A stretch of 64,000 nucleotides of DNA from Alphaproteobacteria bacterium (lineage in GTDB: Bacteria; Pseudomonadota; Alphaproteobacteria; Paracaedibacterales; CAIULA01): assembly GCA_026400645.1 (NCBI GenBank), contig JAPLOP010000009.1, forward strand, positions 1 through 64,000, read 5' to 3'. The notes beneath the pieces were generated by a model. The model was not told the origin of the DNA, ran no database searches, and worked only from the letters and a program-made list of their open reading frames with translations. Below are positions 24,342 to 34,852 of this stretch, piece after piece. Numbering within the stretch: position 1 is the stretch's first letter; the number at the start of each line of letters is the position of its first letter. The position numbers and the translations under genes are program-made.

Positions 24342-25770
24342 TCCTCATATTGCAGTTTCCGCCTGCTTCGAACCTGATGACGTTGCCATTGGTATTGACC
24401 TTGGGACGACCTATTCGGTTATGGCTTATGTAGACAATGGACAACCCCAGATAATCTCTATCGATGGGCGTTCATTGATTCCATCGATTGTTTTTTATGA
24501 TCAAGATGATCGTCTGTGGGTTGGGCAAGACGGCCATTCAACGCAGATGAGCAAGGAAATCATATCGTCTTTCAAGAAATGGATGCGGAACCCATCGACC
24601 CTGTTGTTAAGGGACAAGACCCCCGTTGAATTATCGGCTCTGGTCTTGGCACATTTAAAAAAGAATGCCGAGCAGGTCCTTGGAAAATCTGTTCAAAAAG
24701 CCGTTATTACGGTGCCAGCCTATTTTGATGATGCAGCCCGTCAGGCCACAAAAGATGCGGCGGCACTTGCGGGATTAACTGTTTTGCGTTTGGTTAACGA
24801 ACCAACGGCGGCAGCGCTGTCATATGGTCTGGATCGAAACGCCCAGGGAATTTATGCGGTCTATGATTTGGGGGGTGGAACATTTGATGTTTCCATCCTG
24901 AAATTGGTCCGGGATGTTTTTCAAGTTCTGGCCACGGGCGGGGATGTTCATTTGGGCGGGGATGATGTGGATCAGTCCATTGTTGAACTCTGGGTGCAGT
25001 CCCATCCGACTCTGGAGGCCACGCGATCGTTATTTCTTTTGGCGCGAGAAGCAAAAGAATTTTTGCATGCCAACGATGCTTGGAATGGTGAATCTGGCCC
25101 CCATAACTTAACGTTAACCGCAGTAGATCTTGACATTCTGGTGTCTCCTCTGGTTCAAAAAACACTGGCGCTTTGCAATCGTGTGATTCTGGATGCGGGC
25201 GTTTCTAAGTCGGACATTGATGGGGTCGTTCTGGTTGGGGGGTCGACGCGACTGAATGCTGTCAGGGCAGGGACCGAACATTTTTTTGGACAGGCTCCGA
25301 AAATCGATCTGGATCCCGATCATGTGGTGGCCCTGGGGGCTGCATTACAGGCGGATGCCCTAACATCCAGGGGTTCGAATTCATTGTTGTTGGATGTTGC
25401 CCCACTATCACTTGGGATTGAAACAATGGGGGGTGTTGTCGAGAAAATCATCCCCAGAAATTCACCGATTCCGATCAAGCAGGCACAGGAATTCACCACT
25501 CACCAAGATGGTCAGACAGCCATGAAGATTCATGTCGTCCAGGGAGAGCGCGAGCAAGTTTCGGATTGTCGATCTTTGGCAGAATTCATTCTGACCGGGA
25601 TTCCCCCCATGGGGGCGGGCATGGCGCGTATTTTGGTCGTCTTTACCGTTGATGCGGATGGATTACTGACAGTCACGGCTATGGAAAAAACAACAGGATT
25701 GAAACAAGAGGTTTTCGTTAAGCCCAGTTATGGGTTAACATTAGAAGACTTCAGAAAAATGTTACTGTAA
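24325..25770 (+). CDS. hscA: Hsp70-type chaperone HscA lacking the C-terminal lid
   Basis: A 481-residue protein. The ATPase domain is intact: [15 protein letters not shown] (~22), [17 protein letters not shown] (~129), [14 protein letters not shown] (~182) and VLVGGSTRL (~305). A beta-type substrate domain follows ([14 protein letters not shown] ~358, then [14 protein letters not shown] ~442). The protein stops at [10 protein letters not shown], exactly where the helical lid begins. E. coli HscA is about 616 residues. No separate lid gene follows. The start is GTG 24325. Confidence 0.92.
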   Translation: MLNITDPHIAVSACFEPDDVAIGIDLGTTYSVMAYVDNGQPQIISIDGRSLIPSIVFYDQDDRLWVGQDGHSTQMSKEIISSFKKWMRNPSTLLLRDKTPVELSALVLAHLKKNAEQVLGKSVQKAVITVPAYFDDAARQATKDAAALAGLTVLRLVNEPTAAALSYGLDRNAQGIYAVYDLGGGTFDVSILKLVRDVFQVLATGGDVHLGGDDVDQSIVELWVQSHPTLEATRSLFLLAREAKEFLHANDAWNGESGPHNLTLTAVDLDILVSPLVQKTLALCNRVILDAGVSKSDIDGVVLVGGSTRLNAVRAGTEHFFGQAPKIDLDPDHVVALGAALQADALTSRGSNSLLLDVAPLSLGIETMGGVVEKIIPRNSPIPIKQAQEFTTHQDGQTAMKIHVVQGEREQVSDCRSLAEFILTGIPPMGAGMARILVVFTVDADGLLTVTAMEKTTGLKQEVFVKPSYGLTLEDFRKMLL

Positions 25771-25805
25771 GTTTTATCAAAAAATCTTAGGAAAGAAGAT
25801 TAACT

Positions 25806-26135
25806 ATGTCAAAAATGAAATTCATACAAAACGATGATAGCGTTATCGAGGTGGATGCACCGCTTGGATTATCCGTACTAGAAATTGCTCATCGTAATAA
25901 AATTGACCTAGAGGGAGCCTGCGAAGGGTCGCTGGCGTGTTCAACATGTCATGTTGTTGTCGATGGTGATTGGTACAAGAAATTAACGCCTGCCACAGAA
26001 GACGAAGAAGATATGCTTGATTTGGCTTTTGGATTGACGCACACCAGCCGCCTTGGATGCCAAATTATCATAACTGATGAATTGGATGGTCTGACCGTGC
26101 GATTGCCGGCCGGTACGCGCAACATGATGGTTTAA
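25806..26135 (+). CDS. fdx: [2Fe-2S] ferredoxin of the isc system
   Basis: A 109-residue adrenodoxin-type ferredoxin. The four cluster cysteines are in [10 protein letters not shown] (~39-48) and in RLGCQI (~84-88). It donates electrons during cluster assembly on IscU. It lies 35 bases after hscA and 17 bases before iscX, with AGGAAAG before the ATG. Confidence 0.95.
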   Translation: MSKMKFIQNDDSVIEVDAPLGLSVLEIAHRNKIDLEGACEGSLACSTCHVVVDGDWYKKLTPATEDEEDMLDLAFGLTHTSRLGCQIIITDELDGLTVRLPAGTRNMMV

Positions 26136-26152
26136 GAGACGGAGAATTCCCG

Positions 26153-26347
26153 GTGCGCTGGACTGATATATACGACATAGCCATCGAATTGGAGGAGAGG
26201 TTTCCCGACGTGGAAATCCTCTCTGTCCGTTTTACGGATTTATGGCAGTGGGTGCAAGACCTTCCTAGTTTTGACGACGATCCTCAAAAAAGCAACGAAA
26301 AGGTATTGGAGGCTATTCAGATGGCCTGGCTAGAGGAACGGGACTGA
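26153..26347 (+). CDS. iscX: IscX (YfhJ) protein
   Basis: A 64-residue acidic protein with the IscX signature: RWTDIYDIAIELEERFPD (~2-19), SVRFTDLWQWVQDL and the C-terminal LEAIQMAWLEERD. It binds IscS and modulates desulfurase activity. The start is GTG 26153 after ACGGAGAA. It is the last gene of the isc operon. Confidence 0.93.
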   Translation: MRWTDIYDIAIELEERFPDVEILSVRFTDLWQWVQDLPSFDDDPQKSNEKVLEAIQMAWLEERD

Positions 26348-26376
26348 TTGAATTGAGCCCTAAAAACTGGATAGTT

Positions 26377-26506
26377 AACCTGAGCTCGACGTAACAATCT
26401 CCAAAAACTTCACCTTTTTCCTGGACAATCCTGGATCACTTTGTCGCTTACGCTGTGCACCGCGACGTCTTTGCGCGGAGGGTGAAACCCGACAAAGCAA
26501 TCCAGA
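26377..26506 (+). repeat. Palindromic interspersed repeat, copy 6
   Basis: Left end AACCTGAGCTCGACGTAAC at 26377-26395 matches the 19-bp terminal repeat of the 36540-36718 copy with one mismatch. The core GGACAATCCTGGATCACTTT to GACAAAGCAATCCAG follows. A clear right terminal repeat is missing. It lies between the convergent iscX and KGG-repeat genes. Confidence 0.75.
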
Positions 26507-26578
26507 CTTTAAAACACCAGACTCAATAAGGCTTTTGACGGGCTCTTATATCGAACCCAGACTAAATCTTACTATATT

Positions 26579-26941
26579 TCAGGCTTTTTTCGAATGGTGA
26601 GCTGCCTGACCGCCCTTGTGGCCCAACTCAATATACCCTGCGTGCCCAAGCTGACTAGACCGGACTTCTCCGCCTTTACGGCCAAGTGCGACATATCCGG
26701 CATGTCCAAGCTGCTGGGATCGGGCTTCTCCCCCTTTATGACCAAGCTCCACATACCCATCGTGACCTAATTGCTCGGCCCGGGCGCGCCCACCCTTGCG
26801 TGCTATTTCGACAACTTTATCGTGGGGCATGGATGCAAAACCTTTGGCTTTTGGCTTAGCCTTAACCTCTCTGGTTTTGCGGACACTTCCTTTGTTTGTA
26901 CTGTCGGTGTGTGTATTTTTATTTTTTTGAGCGACTGCCAT
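26579..26941 (-). CDS. KGG-repeat stress protein
   Basis: A 120-residue, highly hydrophilic protein. The first ~38 residues are basic. Then come five KGG units (KGGRARAEQLG, KGGEARSQQLG, KGGEVRSSQLG and flanking copies), with GH-x-GY-x-LG between them. This is the stress-induced bacterial repeat of GsiB/Con-10-like proteins, linked by family knowledge to desiccation or stress. A strong AAGGAGG precedes the ATG. The spaced repeats suggest internal duplication. Confidence 0.85.
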   Translation of the reverse strand: MAVAQKNKNTHTDSTNKGSVRKTREVKAKPKAKGFASMPHDKVVEIARKGGRARAEQLGHDGYVELGHKGGEARSQQLGHAGYVALGRKGGEVRSSQLGHAGYIELGHKGGQAAHHSKKA

Positions 26942-27505
26942 GATAGATCCTCCTTATTTTATAGGGTTATCATCAAACGCGATGTTCGCTAGTCTGGGGG
27001 GCGCTGTTGTTTGCGCCCAGTTTATCCAGACATCACATGCCTAGAATTATCTAGACACCTTTCTATTACGCCCCTTTAAGGGGAATGTAAACAGTTTTTA
27101 ATGAAATTTGTTCGAGTCATGCTCATACCATAGACAAACTATGAAAAATAGAGTGTCCTGGAATTAGGGCGCAATATGCCTTTATCTAAAATTTCATAGA
27201 ATAATTTTATAGGGGGCTGCTTGACTATAAGCCAAAATACAACAAACTCTATACCCTTCGCAATTGATCCTCCATCACTTTCATGCAACCAATCCTGATG
27301 GGGGATTCAATCCCGCGCTAACAGGGGCAATACAGAACCATCGTTTGCCCCGGGATTAATACCATTTTCAAAAATGATTAGTGAGTTTCCTGGATGGCCA
27401 CGCCGCCTTCGTCGGCTCGCCATGCCGTACGTCATTGCGCGGAGAGCGTGGCCATCCAGAAAACGGTGTTAGGGCATTTTGCAAAAATAAGCGGCCCTGC
27501 AAACC
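26942..27505. other. Intergenic gap of 560 bases with hairpins and a repeat
   Basis: The stretch upstream of the KGG gene contains GGGCGC-N8-GCGCCC (26999-27018) and CTAGA-ATTA-TCTAG, possible regulatory hairpins in the KGG leader. A palindromic repeat copy occupies 27357-27472. No gene was recognised. Confidence 0.5.
27357..27472 (+). repeat. Palindromic interspersed repeat, copy 7 (type I ends)
   Basis: Begins TAATACCATTTTCAAAAATG and contains the core CCTGGATGGCCACGCCGCC. It closes early with GGCCATCCAGAAAACGGTGT. The right half is shortened compared with the other copies. Confidence 0.8.
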
Positions 27506-27793
27506 CTACTCAACAACCTTTGGCACAGCAAACATATTAAACTGCGAAACAGGTGCGTTTTTCATAATGGCATCGACAATATCGCTGTCTGTGACAACAT
27601 CCGCCCGTTCATGCATGGCGGGCTTGTCTTCTTCCTCGTGCACCTCAACGGAGGACACATCAATACTGGTGAGCTGGTCAATCCAGTTCATGATGGAACT
27701 CAGTTGCGCGGAAATCTGTGGACATTCCTCGTCCGTGATTTTGATGCGGGCCAATTTTCCAATCTTCTTGACTTCTACTGGGGACAGAATCAT
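27506..27793 (-). CDS. gatC: Asp-tRNA(Asn)/Glu-tRNA(Gln) amidotransferase subunit C
   Basis: A 95-residue GatC that stabilises the GatA amidase against GatB during transamidation of mischarged Glu-tRNA(Gln) and Asp-tRNA(Asn). It begins LSPVEVKKIGKLARIKITDE and contains LSSIMNWIDQL (~32-42), both typical. gatA and gatB are not adjacent. It follows xth by 7 bases on the same strand, suggesting co-transcription. Confidence 0.9.
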   Translation of the reverse strand: MILSPVEVKKIGKLARIKITDEECPQISAQLSSIMNWIDQLTSIDVSSVEVHEEEDKPAMHERADVVTDSDIVDAIMKNAPVSQFNMFAVPKVVE

Positions 27794-27800
27794 ATAAACC

Positions 27801-28604
27801 TCATACCTTTAAGAAACACCATACCGGGGTGTGATCCGATGTTTTATCCAATCCCCTTGGGGACAAATCCACTTGACTATCTATAACACAATCGGATGCC
27901 TTGGGCGAAAGCAATAGATGATCAATCCTAAGTCCATTATTATTCACATATGATTTATTGCGATAATCCCACCACGTGAATGGCCCGATTCCCTCGTGGA
28001 ACAAACGAATAGCATCTTTATATCCTAAATGCACCAAGGATCGAAAGGCATTGCGTTCGGGTGTCGAACATAAAATTTTGTCCTGCCAGCCTTTTGGATC
28101 ATGCACATCAGCATCCGTTGGGGCCACATTAAAGTCACCACCAATAGCGCAGATTTCATCATATTCCAATAAATCTTGCATATGCTGTCGCAAATGACCC
28201 AGGAATTCTAACTTATAGGCAAACTTATCCGATCCAACTTCCTGGCCATTGGGTACGTAAACGGAACCCACGCGAATGTTGGCTGTGAACCCCTCGATAT
28301 AACGGGCTTGGTCGTCATGCAAAAAAGGCGGCAGATTTTGTTGGACATCCTCGATTGGGAATTTTGATAAAATCGCCACACCATTAAATGTTTTTTGTCC
28401 ATGGATGGCCACATTGTACCCAAGGTCTTCTATGTCCTGTCGCGGAAAGTCTTCGGCAATGCATTTTGTTTCCTGCAACAAAACAATGTCGGGATTTTTT
28501 TCCTTTAGCCACGACAAAACAATGGGCAGACGCGCACGAACGGAATTTACATTCCAGGTTGCGATTCCTATCTTTTTTGGATCTGACATGCTTTGGTCTG
28601 ACAT
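27801..28604 (-). CDS. xth: Exodeoxyribonuclease III
   Basis: A 267-residue endonuclease/exonuclease/phosphatase-fold AP endonuclease for base-excision repair. Motifs: IATWNVNSVRAR (~13-24), LLQETK (~41, catalytic Glu), VYVPNGQEVGSDKFAYK (~114-130), IGGDFNVAP (~153) and the terminal SDHTPVW (~257). The frame opens at 28664, but ATG 28604 follows GGAGGG and gives the usual N-terminus. Confidence 0.95.
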   Translation of the reverse strand: MSDQSMSDPKKIGIATWNVNSVRARLPIVLSWLKEKNPDIVLLQETKCIAEDFPRQDIEDLGYNVAIHGQKTFNGVAILSKFPIEDVQQNLPPFLHDDQARYIEGFTANIRVGSVYVPNGQEVGSDKFAYKLEFLGHLRQHMQDLLEYDEICAIGGDFNVAPTDADVHDPKGWQDKILCSTPERNAFRSLVHLGYKDAIRLFHEGIGPFTWWDYRNKSYVNNNGLRIDHLLLSPKASDCVIDSQVDLSPRGLDKTSDHTPVWCFLKV

Positions 28605-28620
28605 GGGCCCTCCATTAAAC

Positions 28621-28950
28621 TTACAGTGAAAATGATTTTCCGCAACCACATGATGACGTGGCATTTGGATTTTTAATCAAAAACCGCGAAGACGTTAAAT
28701 CATCCGCATAATCAATCTCGGACCCATTCAAAAGCTCCAACGAAACACCATCAATAACGATACTGGCGCCTTGTTTTTCAAAAACATGATCGTCTATCGT
28801 TGTTGCATTATCCAGGACAAAGGAATATTGAAATCCCGAACATCCACCACCCGAAACGCTAACGCGTAGGGAAAGGGATTCCGATGATTGTTCCTGTTGC
28901 AACAAAAGTCGAATGCGTTCTGCTGCCGCGTCGCTGATTAATAAAGTCAT
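28621..28950 (-). CDS. erpA: A-type Fe-S cluster insertion protein, ErpA-like
   Basis: A 109-residue HesB/IscA-family protein with cysteines in GGGCSGFQYSF (~33-43) and SCGCGKSFSL at the C-terminus. It is a second A-type carrier besides IscA. ErpA is the likely identity because it stands outside the isc operon. ATG 28950 follows GGGGAAA and starts MTLLISDAAAERI; the upstream extension is not conserved in the family. It ends 17 bases before xth, probably one operon erpA-xth-gatC. Confidence 0.88.
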   Translation of the reverse strand: MTLLISDAAAERIRLLLQQEQSSESLSLRVSVSGGGCSGFQYSFVLDNATTIDDHVFEKQGASIVIDGVSLELLNGSEIDYADDLTSSRFLIKNPNATSSCGCGKSFSL

Positions 28951-29043
28951 TTTTTCCCCACTTGATATATTTGGCATGCTAGCAAAACTTGGTATCTGTG
29001 TATATAGTAGAGACATTAAAATCATTATCAAGGAGGAACGGCA

Positions 29044-29529
29044 ATGGCCGGTTCTGTTAATAAAGTTATTCTTATTGGAAATCTTGGACGCGATCCCGAG
29101 GTGCGTTTCGCACCAGATGGTATGAAAATTGTAAACTTGTCGGTTGCAACCAGCGAATCATGGAAAGACAAAAACAGTGGCGAACGCAAAGACAAAACAG
29201 AATGGCACCGCGTCGTTGTGTTTAATGAACGAATTGCTGATGTGGCTGAAAAGTTCCTAAGGAAAGGATCAAAAGTTTACCTAGAGGGGCAATTACAAAC
29301 CCGCAAATGGACCGATCAAAGCGGACAAGAAAAGTATTCAACCGAGGTTGTTATTCAACGGTTCCGCGGGGAATTAACGTTACTGGATAGCAAGGGCGGC
29401 GGTTCGTCAGGCGATGATTACCAAGCTTATGGTGATGCGGGCAGCACTCCGCAAGCTAGTGGTGGCAGCAGTGGTGGATATTCGGCACCCCAATCCAACC
29501 ATGACATGAATGACGATATTCCTTTTTGA
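29044..29529 (+). CDS. ssb: Single-stranded DNA-binding protein
   Basis: A 161-residue SSB. The OB fold (~1-110) starts [19 protein letters not shown] and includes WHRVVVFN (~57) and [12 protein letters not shown] (~79). A Gly/Ser-rich linker (~118-148) leads to the acidic tip DMNDDIPF, which recruits repair proteins. A perfect AAGGAGG precedes the ATG. Its TGA overlaps the uvrB ATG by one base. Confidence 0.97.
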   Translation: MAGSVNKVILIGNLGRDPEVRFAPDGMKIVNLSVATSESWKDKNSGERKDKTEWHRVVVFNERIADVAEKFLRKGSKVYLEGQLQTRKWTDQSGQEKYSTEVVIQRFRGELTLLDSKGGGSSGDDYQAYGDAGSTPQASGGSSGGYSAPQSNHDMNDDIPF

Positions 29530-31544
29530 TGTCTTTACCTTCTAATACTAACTCCTCGGGCTCTGTTCCGTTTCACATTAAATCCCCGTTTGAACCAGCC
29601 GGGGATCAGCCCGAGGCTATCAATGCCCTGACAAAAGAAATTCAAAACGGTGAGAAAAATCAGGTCTTGCTGGGTGTAACGGGATCCGGAAAAACGTTCA
29701 CAATGGCGCATGTGATTCAGCGCATCCAACGCCCTGCTTTGATTCTGGCGCCCAACAAAATTTTGGCGGCACAGTTGCATTCGGAAATGAAAGATTTTTT
29801 CCCCAACAATGCGGTTGAATATTTTGTTTCTTATTACGATTATTATCAACCCGAAGCCTATGTCCCCCGCACCAATACCTATATTGAAAAAACGGCATCA
29901 ATTAACGAACAGATTGACCGTATGCGACATGCAGCCACGCGATCTTTGTTAGAAAGGCGTGATGTCATTATTGTAGCCAGCATTTCGTGTATTTATGGTA
30001 TCGGATCAGTCAGCACCTATAGTGAGATGATCATCACCATCGCACAGGGGGAATCCATCGATCGAAACCACCTGATGCGGCGCCTGGTGGAACTGCAATA
30101 CAAACGGAATGATATATCCTTTAATCGCGGAAATTTCCGTGTTCGGGGAGATGTGTTGGAAATTTTCCCAGCGCATTATGAGGATCGCGCCTGGCGCCTG
30201 AGTTTCTTTGGGGATGAACTGGAAAAAATCATCGAAATCGATTCGTTGACGGGCGAAAAAATGAACACCCTGGATCGAATCACAATCTTTGCCAACAGCC
30301 ATTACGTGACCCCCGGCCCCACAATGCAGCAAACGATTAAAAAGGTCCAGGGGGATTTAGTTGTGCGCCTAAAGGAATTCAAGGATCAAGATAAATTGGT
30401 CGAGGCGCAGCGATTGGAACAACGGACAAAATTTGATTTGGAAATGATGGCCGCAACAGGGAGCTGTTCTGGGATTGAAAATTATTCCCGATATTTGACG
30501 GGCAGGGAACCCGGACAGCCGCCGCCGACTCTGTTTGAATATTTGCCTAAGGATGCGATTCTTATTATTGATGAAAGTCACGTATCGGTTCCACAGTTAA
30601 ACGGTATGTACAAGGGGGACAGATCACGCAAATCAATGCTAAGCGAACATGGTTTTCGACTGCCATCCTGTGCAGATAACCGCCCGTTGAAATTCGAGGA
30701 ATGGGATGCCATGCGCCCGCAAACCGTTTATGTTTCAGCAACGCCTGGCCCATGGGAGCTGCAGCAAACCCAAGGGGTCTTTGTTGAGCAAATCATCCGC
30801 CCGACGGGCCTAGTCGATCCGGTGTGTGAAATCCACCCCTGTGAACATCAGGTTGATGACCTGATCCATGAATGCAAGGCAACCGTTGCCAAGGGTATGC
30901 GGGTTTTGGTTACAACGCTGACAAAAAAAATGGCGGAGGCCTTAACCGAATATCTGAACGAGGCTGGGTTAAAAGTGCGGTATTTGCATTCGGACATTGA
31001 AACCCTAGAACGTATTGAAATTATTCGGAATTTGCGTTTGGGGACATTTGATATTTTGGTTGGTATTAACCTGTTACGTGAGGGGTTAGACATCCCCGAA
31101 TGCGGGTTGGTTACTATTCTTGATGCTGATAAAGAGGGGTATTTACGATCCAAAACGTCGCTGATCCAAACCATTGGACGCGCCGCGCGTAATGTAGAGG
31201 GTCGCGTGATTTTGTACGCCGATAAAATCACCAATTCGATGGAGGGTGCCCTGAATGAAACGAACAGACGACGCGAAAAACAAGAAGACTATAATCGGGT
31301 GCATGGAATCACCCCTGAATCCGTTAAAAAAGGTATTCATGGAGAAATGCAGGAAATTTGCGATATGGATTATGTGTCCATCGATGCGACCCTTTCTTCT
31401 ATGAGCAAAAAAGAACTCGCCAAGAAAAAAATCCAGCTGGAAAAGAAAATGAAAACCGCCGCTGGAAACTTGGAATTCGAACAAGCGGCCAAACTACGCG
31501 ATGAAATCCGCCAGCTGGAAAGGGCGGAATTATTGGTGATGTAA
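29529..31544 (+). CDS. uvrB: Excinuclease ABC subunit B
   Basis: A 671-residue UvrB for nucleotide-excision repair. Walker [13 protein letters not shown] (~50), the beta-hairpin [12 protein letters not shown] (~102), [12 protein letters not shown] (~345), [14 protein letters not shown] (~513) and a C-terminal UVR motif for UvrC contact (~630-665) are all present. ATG 29529 overlaps the ssb stop (TGATG). Its 3' end overlaps the convergent DUF3501 gene by 15 bases. Confidence 0.97.
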   Translation: MSLPSNTNSSGSVPFHIKSPFEPAGDQPEAINALTKEIQNGEKNQVLLGVTGSGKTFTMAHVIQRIQRPALILAPNKILAAQLHSEMKDFFPNNAVEYFVSYYDYYQPEAYVPRTNTYIEKTASINEQIDRMRHAATRSLLERRDVIIVASISCIYGIGSVSTYSEMIITIAQGESIDRNHLMRRLVELQYKRNDISFNRGNFRVRGDVLEIFPAHYEDRAWRLSFFGDELEKIIEIDSLTGEKMNTLDRITIFANSHYVTPGPTMQQTIKKVQGDLVVRLKEFKDQDKLVEAQRLEQRTKFDLEMMAATGSCSGIENYSRYLTGREPGQPPPTLFEYLPKDAILIIDESHVSVPQLNGMYKGDRSRKSMLSEHGFRLPSCADNRPLKFEEWDAMRPQTVYVSATPGPWELQQTQGVFVEQIIRPTGLVDPVCEIHPCEHQVDDLIHECKATVAKGMRVLVTTLTKKMAEALTEYLNEAGLKVRYLHSDIETLERIEIIRNLRLGTFDILVGINLLREGLDIPECGLVTILDADKEGYLRSKTSLIQTIGRAARNVEGRVILYADKITNSMEGALNETNRRREKQEDYNRVHGITPESVKKGIHGEMQEICDMDYVSIDATLSSMSKKELAKKKIQLEKKMKTAAGNLEFEQAAKLRDEIRQLERAELLVM

Positions 31545-32141
31545 ATCAAAATCACATCCAAGGCTCTGTCTTGTGCCTTCTGGCAAAAGGGATTTGTGCG
31601 AATAATTTGGGTGATCAATCGCCAAAATAACATCAACGTTGGGCGTTAAAAAGGATCGAATCTCGTCCGGCCTCAATATGAAATGCAAAAAATGAACGGC
31701 TGATGTTTTTCCATCAGCGGTTGTGCGATCAACTTCTGTTTCGGGGGTGGCGTTTATACTGGTATCCCCGAAACGCAACGAAACAGTTTCCTCTATCCCG
31801 CCAAGCTGTGCTAATACTCGCCGCCGTCGAACCATGTCATCGATTTCAATCATCATCGTTGCGACCAAGTCTTGGCTTTGGTCTGGATGGACTTTCGGAA
31901 CCAGGGATGCATAGGCGTTCAGCTCGTCATCGATTTGACTGTCTCCCCCTTGTTCGATTCTCAGCATTTCGTGGATCTGCCACCAAATAGTTTGATAATT
32001 TTCGAAATAGAAAACGATATCGGGGCCAACTGATAGGCGCCTGTTCCTTTTCAAAGCTGTAATCTCAAGACGTTTTTGATCGCGTATTTTAAGAAAATCG
32101 GACAGGGGAATGATATCATCCCGGGTAAGTGTGCGTTTCAT
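31530..32141 (-). CDS. DUF3501 family protein
   Basis: A 203-residue protein matching DUF3501: [36 protein letters not shown] (~25-44), [17 protein letters not shown] (~46-62) and ARRR-type loop [20 protein letters not shown] (~102-121). The family is often near rubrerythrin or Fe-S oxidoreductase genes; none is adjacent here. ATG 32141 is chosen over a longer frame reaching 32279. Function is unknown. Confidence 0.85.
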   Translation of the reverse strand: MKRTLTRDDIIPLSDFLKIRDQKRLEITALKRNRRLSVGPDIVFYFENYQTIWWQIHEMLRIEQGGDSQIDDELNAYASLVPKVHPDQSQDLVATMMIEIDDMVRRRRVLAQLGGIEETVSLRFGDTSINATPETEVDRTTADGKTSAVHFLHFILRPDEIRSFLTPNVDVILAIDHPNYSHKSLLPEGTRQSLGCDFDLHHQ

Positions 32142-32247
32142 ATGCTTTTTCTTTTTTTTGGATACCATTGTCAGGCATTTTAGGCTCCCAAGACTTGAAT
32201 GGGAAGAGTATAATAAAAGAAAAATAGCAAGCAAGCAAGACAGCAAC

Positions 32248-33273
32248 ATGACTCCAGTTAAACGCATTTTATCGGGCATTCGTCCAACGGGACATATTCA
32301 TTTGGGGAACTATCTGGGGGCGATTCGCCATTGGGTGAGGCTGGCCAGTCAATCCCCCCTTGGTCAACAAGACCAGCTGTTTTGTATCGTTGACCAGCAT
32401 GCCTTGACAACAATGCAGGATGCCCAAAATTTAGCCGATAATACACGAACGATTGCAGCTGCTTATATAGCATCAGGCATTGATCCAAGCAAAAGCAGCA
32501 TTTTCGTTCAAAGCCACGTTCCGGGACACACTGAATTGGCCTGGTATTTAGGATGCATAACGCCACTTGGTTGGCTGAATCGGATGACACAGTTTAAAGA
32601 CAAGGCTGGAAAAAACCAAGAAAGTGCTCTTTTTGGGTTGTATGCGTACCCCGTATTAATGGCGGCGGATATCCTGATTTACAAAGCAACACATGTGCCC
32701 GTTGGGGCCGACCAAAAGCAGCATGTGGAATTGGCCCGCGATATTGCCGGGGCATTTAATAACTATTGCCAGAAAGAGGTTTTGGTAATGCCCGAACCCG
32801 TCATTGAAACAAAAGTGGCGCGAATCATGAGCCTGCGGGATGGAACAAAAAAGATGAGCAAGTCCGAGATATCCGATTATTCCCGCATTCACTTGTTGGA
32901 CGATCCAGACACGATTGTTCAAAAAATCCGAAAGGCCAAAACAGATGCCTTTCCCGTTCCAGAAACCCTGGAGGATATGGATGTCCGGCCAGAAGCCAAG
33001 AATTTAATGACCATATATGCAGCACTAACAGAACAGAATACGGATGATCTGTGTCAAAAATTTGGCGGGCAATCATTTTCGGTGTTCAAACAAAAACTGA
33101 GCGATATGTTGATCGAAACATTGCTGCCGATACAAACCCACGTACGGTCCTTGTTGCGGGATAAAGGGGCGTTGGATTCCGTTCTGCAACAAGGGGCTGC
33201 CGTGGCGAATGATTTGGCTAACCAGAATCTAGATGACATTCGGGATGCCCTTGGGATGGTGAAAAGGGGATAA
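32248..33273 (+). CDS. trpS: Tryptophanyl-tRNA synthetase
   Basis: A 341-residue class Ic synthetase. The HIGH-like motif is PTGHIHLGNYLG (~12-23), the tryptophan-binding region includes YPVLMAADIL (~134), and KKMSKS (~201-206) is the KMSKS loop. ATG 32248 gives the standard start MTPVKRILSGIRPTG; the upstream frame is extra. It is divergent from the DUF3501 gene. Confidence 0.96.
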   Translation: MTPVKRILSGIRPTGHIHLGNYLGAIRHWVRLASQSPLGQQDQLFCIVDQHALTTMQDAQNLADNTRTIAAAYIASGIDPSKSSIFVQSHVPGHTELAWYLGCITPLGWLNRMTQFKDKAGKNQESALFGLYAYPVLMAADILIYKATHVPVGADQKQHVELARDIAGAFNNYCQKEVLVMPEPVIETKVARIMSLRDGTKKMSKSEISDYSRIHLLDDPDTIVQKIRKAKTDAFPVPETLEDMDVRPEAKNLMTIYAALTEQNTDDLCQKFGGQSFSVFKQKLSDMLIETLLPIQTHVRSLLRDKGALDSVLQQGAAVANDLANQNLDDIRDALGMVKRG

Positions 33274-33328
33274 TTGATGACGGGAGGTTGGGTCTTTCTT
33301 GTGTGATGTGGGGGTTTAGGGAAAGAGC

Positions 33329-34849
33329 CTAACCCTGCCACCGGGGGAATACGCCCGTTGGTTCCGGCAGGGCTGTCCCTGGGTTTATTGCCTCAGCAAA
33401 ATGATCGAACTGTCGTTTGTACTCTGGAACGGCCAACTGATCAAGGATCGCAGCGCTGGCGTTTATTAACAATGGTTGGGTAAAGATCGCGATCTTGCGA
33501 ATAGCCTCCACCAACACATATAAAACCGTTTGCATCCGCGCAACCTCGCCACTCTTAAGAAGGGCCCAGGGCTTTTGTTCATCAATGTATTGGTTGGCAA
33601 GACTAATCACAGACCAAATATGGTCGGCATATTTGTGAAATGCAAAATGATCCATGTCACCCTCAAGAACCTTTGGCAGGCAATCAACTGCATCCCAAAG
33701 CGCCTTGTCCGATGGGGTTAATTCCGCAGCCTTTGGGACAATTCCACCGCAATTCTTGTAAATAAATGATAAAACGCGCTGCACAAGGTTGCCATAGCTG
33801 TTGGCCAAATCGCTGTTGTAACGCGTGATCAAACTATCCCGTGAAAAATCACCGTCTTGACCAAAGGGAACCTCCCGCATCAAAAAATACCGAACGGCAT
33901 CCAACCCAAAGGTTTCAATCAATTCAAATGGATCAATTGCATTACCCAGCGATTTCGATATTTTTTCACCTTCGTTTGTCCACCAACCATGGGCAAAAAC
34001 TTTCTGTGGCGCCGGTAAATCAGCCGCCATCAAAAATGCTGGCCAGTAAACCGCATGGAATCGCAAGATATCCTTACCAACAACATGACATGAATTCGGC
34101 CAGTATTTTGCAAAGCTATCGGTATTCTCCGGATAGCCCAGCGCCGTTATGTAGTTCGTGAGCGCATCCAACCAAACATACACAACGTGTTCGGGTGAAT
34201 TTGGCACCGGAACCCCCCAGCTAAAGCTTGTCCGGGATACCGATAAATCATGCAGGCCACCCTCGACAAACCGAACAACCTCGTTCCGCCGGCTTTCGGG
34301 TTCAATAAACGTTGGGTTTTCTTTATAAAATTCCAACAACTTTTCCTGCCAATTGGATAACCGAAAGAAATAACTAGGCTCACGAACCCATTCCACCGGC
34401 GCACCCGTTGGCGCCTTTCCATCAATCAATTCTTTTTCATTATAAAAGGCTTCGTCCCTTATGGCGTACCATCCCTCGTAATGACCAAGGTAAATTTGAT
34501 CGCGTTTGACCAGCTCGTTCCATAAATGTTGGACAGCTTTTATGTGGCGATCCTCTGTCGTTCGAATAAAATCATCGTGAGTCGTTTCCATGACAGTGAC
34601 CAAATCCCGGAATTTCTGGGACACTTGGTCCACAAATTCCGTTGGTGTTATTCCGCGATCTTTGGCGGCCTTTTCAACCTTTTGGCCATGCTCGTCAGTG
34701 CCGGTTAAAAATTTCACGTCACACCCGGCCAACCGTTTATAGCGCGCGACCGTATCGCATGCCAGCGTTGTGTAGGCGTGACCAATGTGAGGAACATCAT
34801 TGACATAATAAATTGGCGTGGTGATGTAAAAATTCTTTTTGCTGTCCAT
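33329..34849 (-). CDS. metG: Methionyl-tRNA synthetase (short form)
   Basis: A 506-residue class Ia synthetase. The HIGH motif is PHIGHAYTT (~20-28), TGTDEHGQK (~49-57) is typical, and KISKSLGN (~298-305) is the KMSKS loop. The connective peptide (~125-160) lacks zinc-binding cysteine pairs. There is no C-terminal tRNA-binding extension, as in many alphaproteobacteria. It starts 3 bases after holB. Confidence 0.96.
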   Translation of the reverse strand: MDSKKNFYITTPIYYVNDVPHIGHAYTTLACDTVARYKRLAGCDVKFLTGTDEHGQKVEKAAKDRGITPTEFVDQVSQKFRDLVTVMETTHDDFIRTTEDRHIKAVQHLWNELVKRDQIYLGHYEGWYAIRDEAFYNEKELIDGKAPTGAPVEWVREPSYFFRLSNWQEKLLEFYKENPTFIEPESRRNEVVRFVEGGLHDLSVSRTSFSWGVPVPNSPEHVVYVWLDALTNYITALGYPENTDSFAKYWPNSCHVVGKDILRFHAVYWPAFLMAADLPAPQKVFAHGWWTNEGEKISKSLGNAIDPFELIETFGLDAVRYFLMREVPFGQDGDFSRDSLITRYNSDLANSYGNLVQRVLSFIYKNCGGIVPKAAELTPSDKALWDAVDCLPKVLEGDMDHFAFHKYADHIWSVISLANQYIDEQKPWALLKSGEVARMQTVLYVLVEAIRKIAIFTQPLLINASAAILDQLAVPEYKRQFDHFAEAINPGTALPEPTGVFPRWQG

Positions 34850-34852
34850 TGT

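Noticed and set aside
26579-26941. Regularly spaced repeats considered as a CRISPR array
   Set aside because: The repeat is protein-coding (KGG units in one frame), with no identical repeats and unique spacers.
27381-27797. 138-codon plus-strand frame over gatC
   Set aside because: Antisense shadow of gatC plus repeat sequence.
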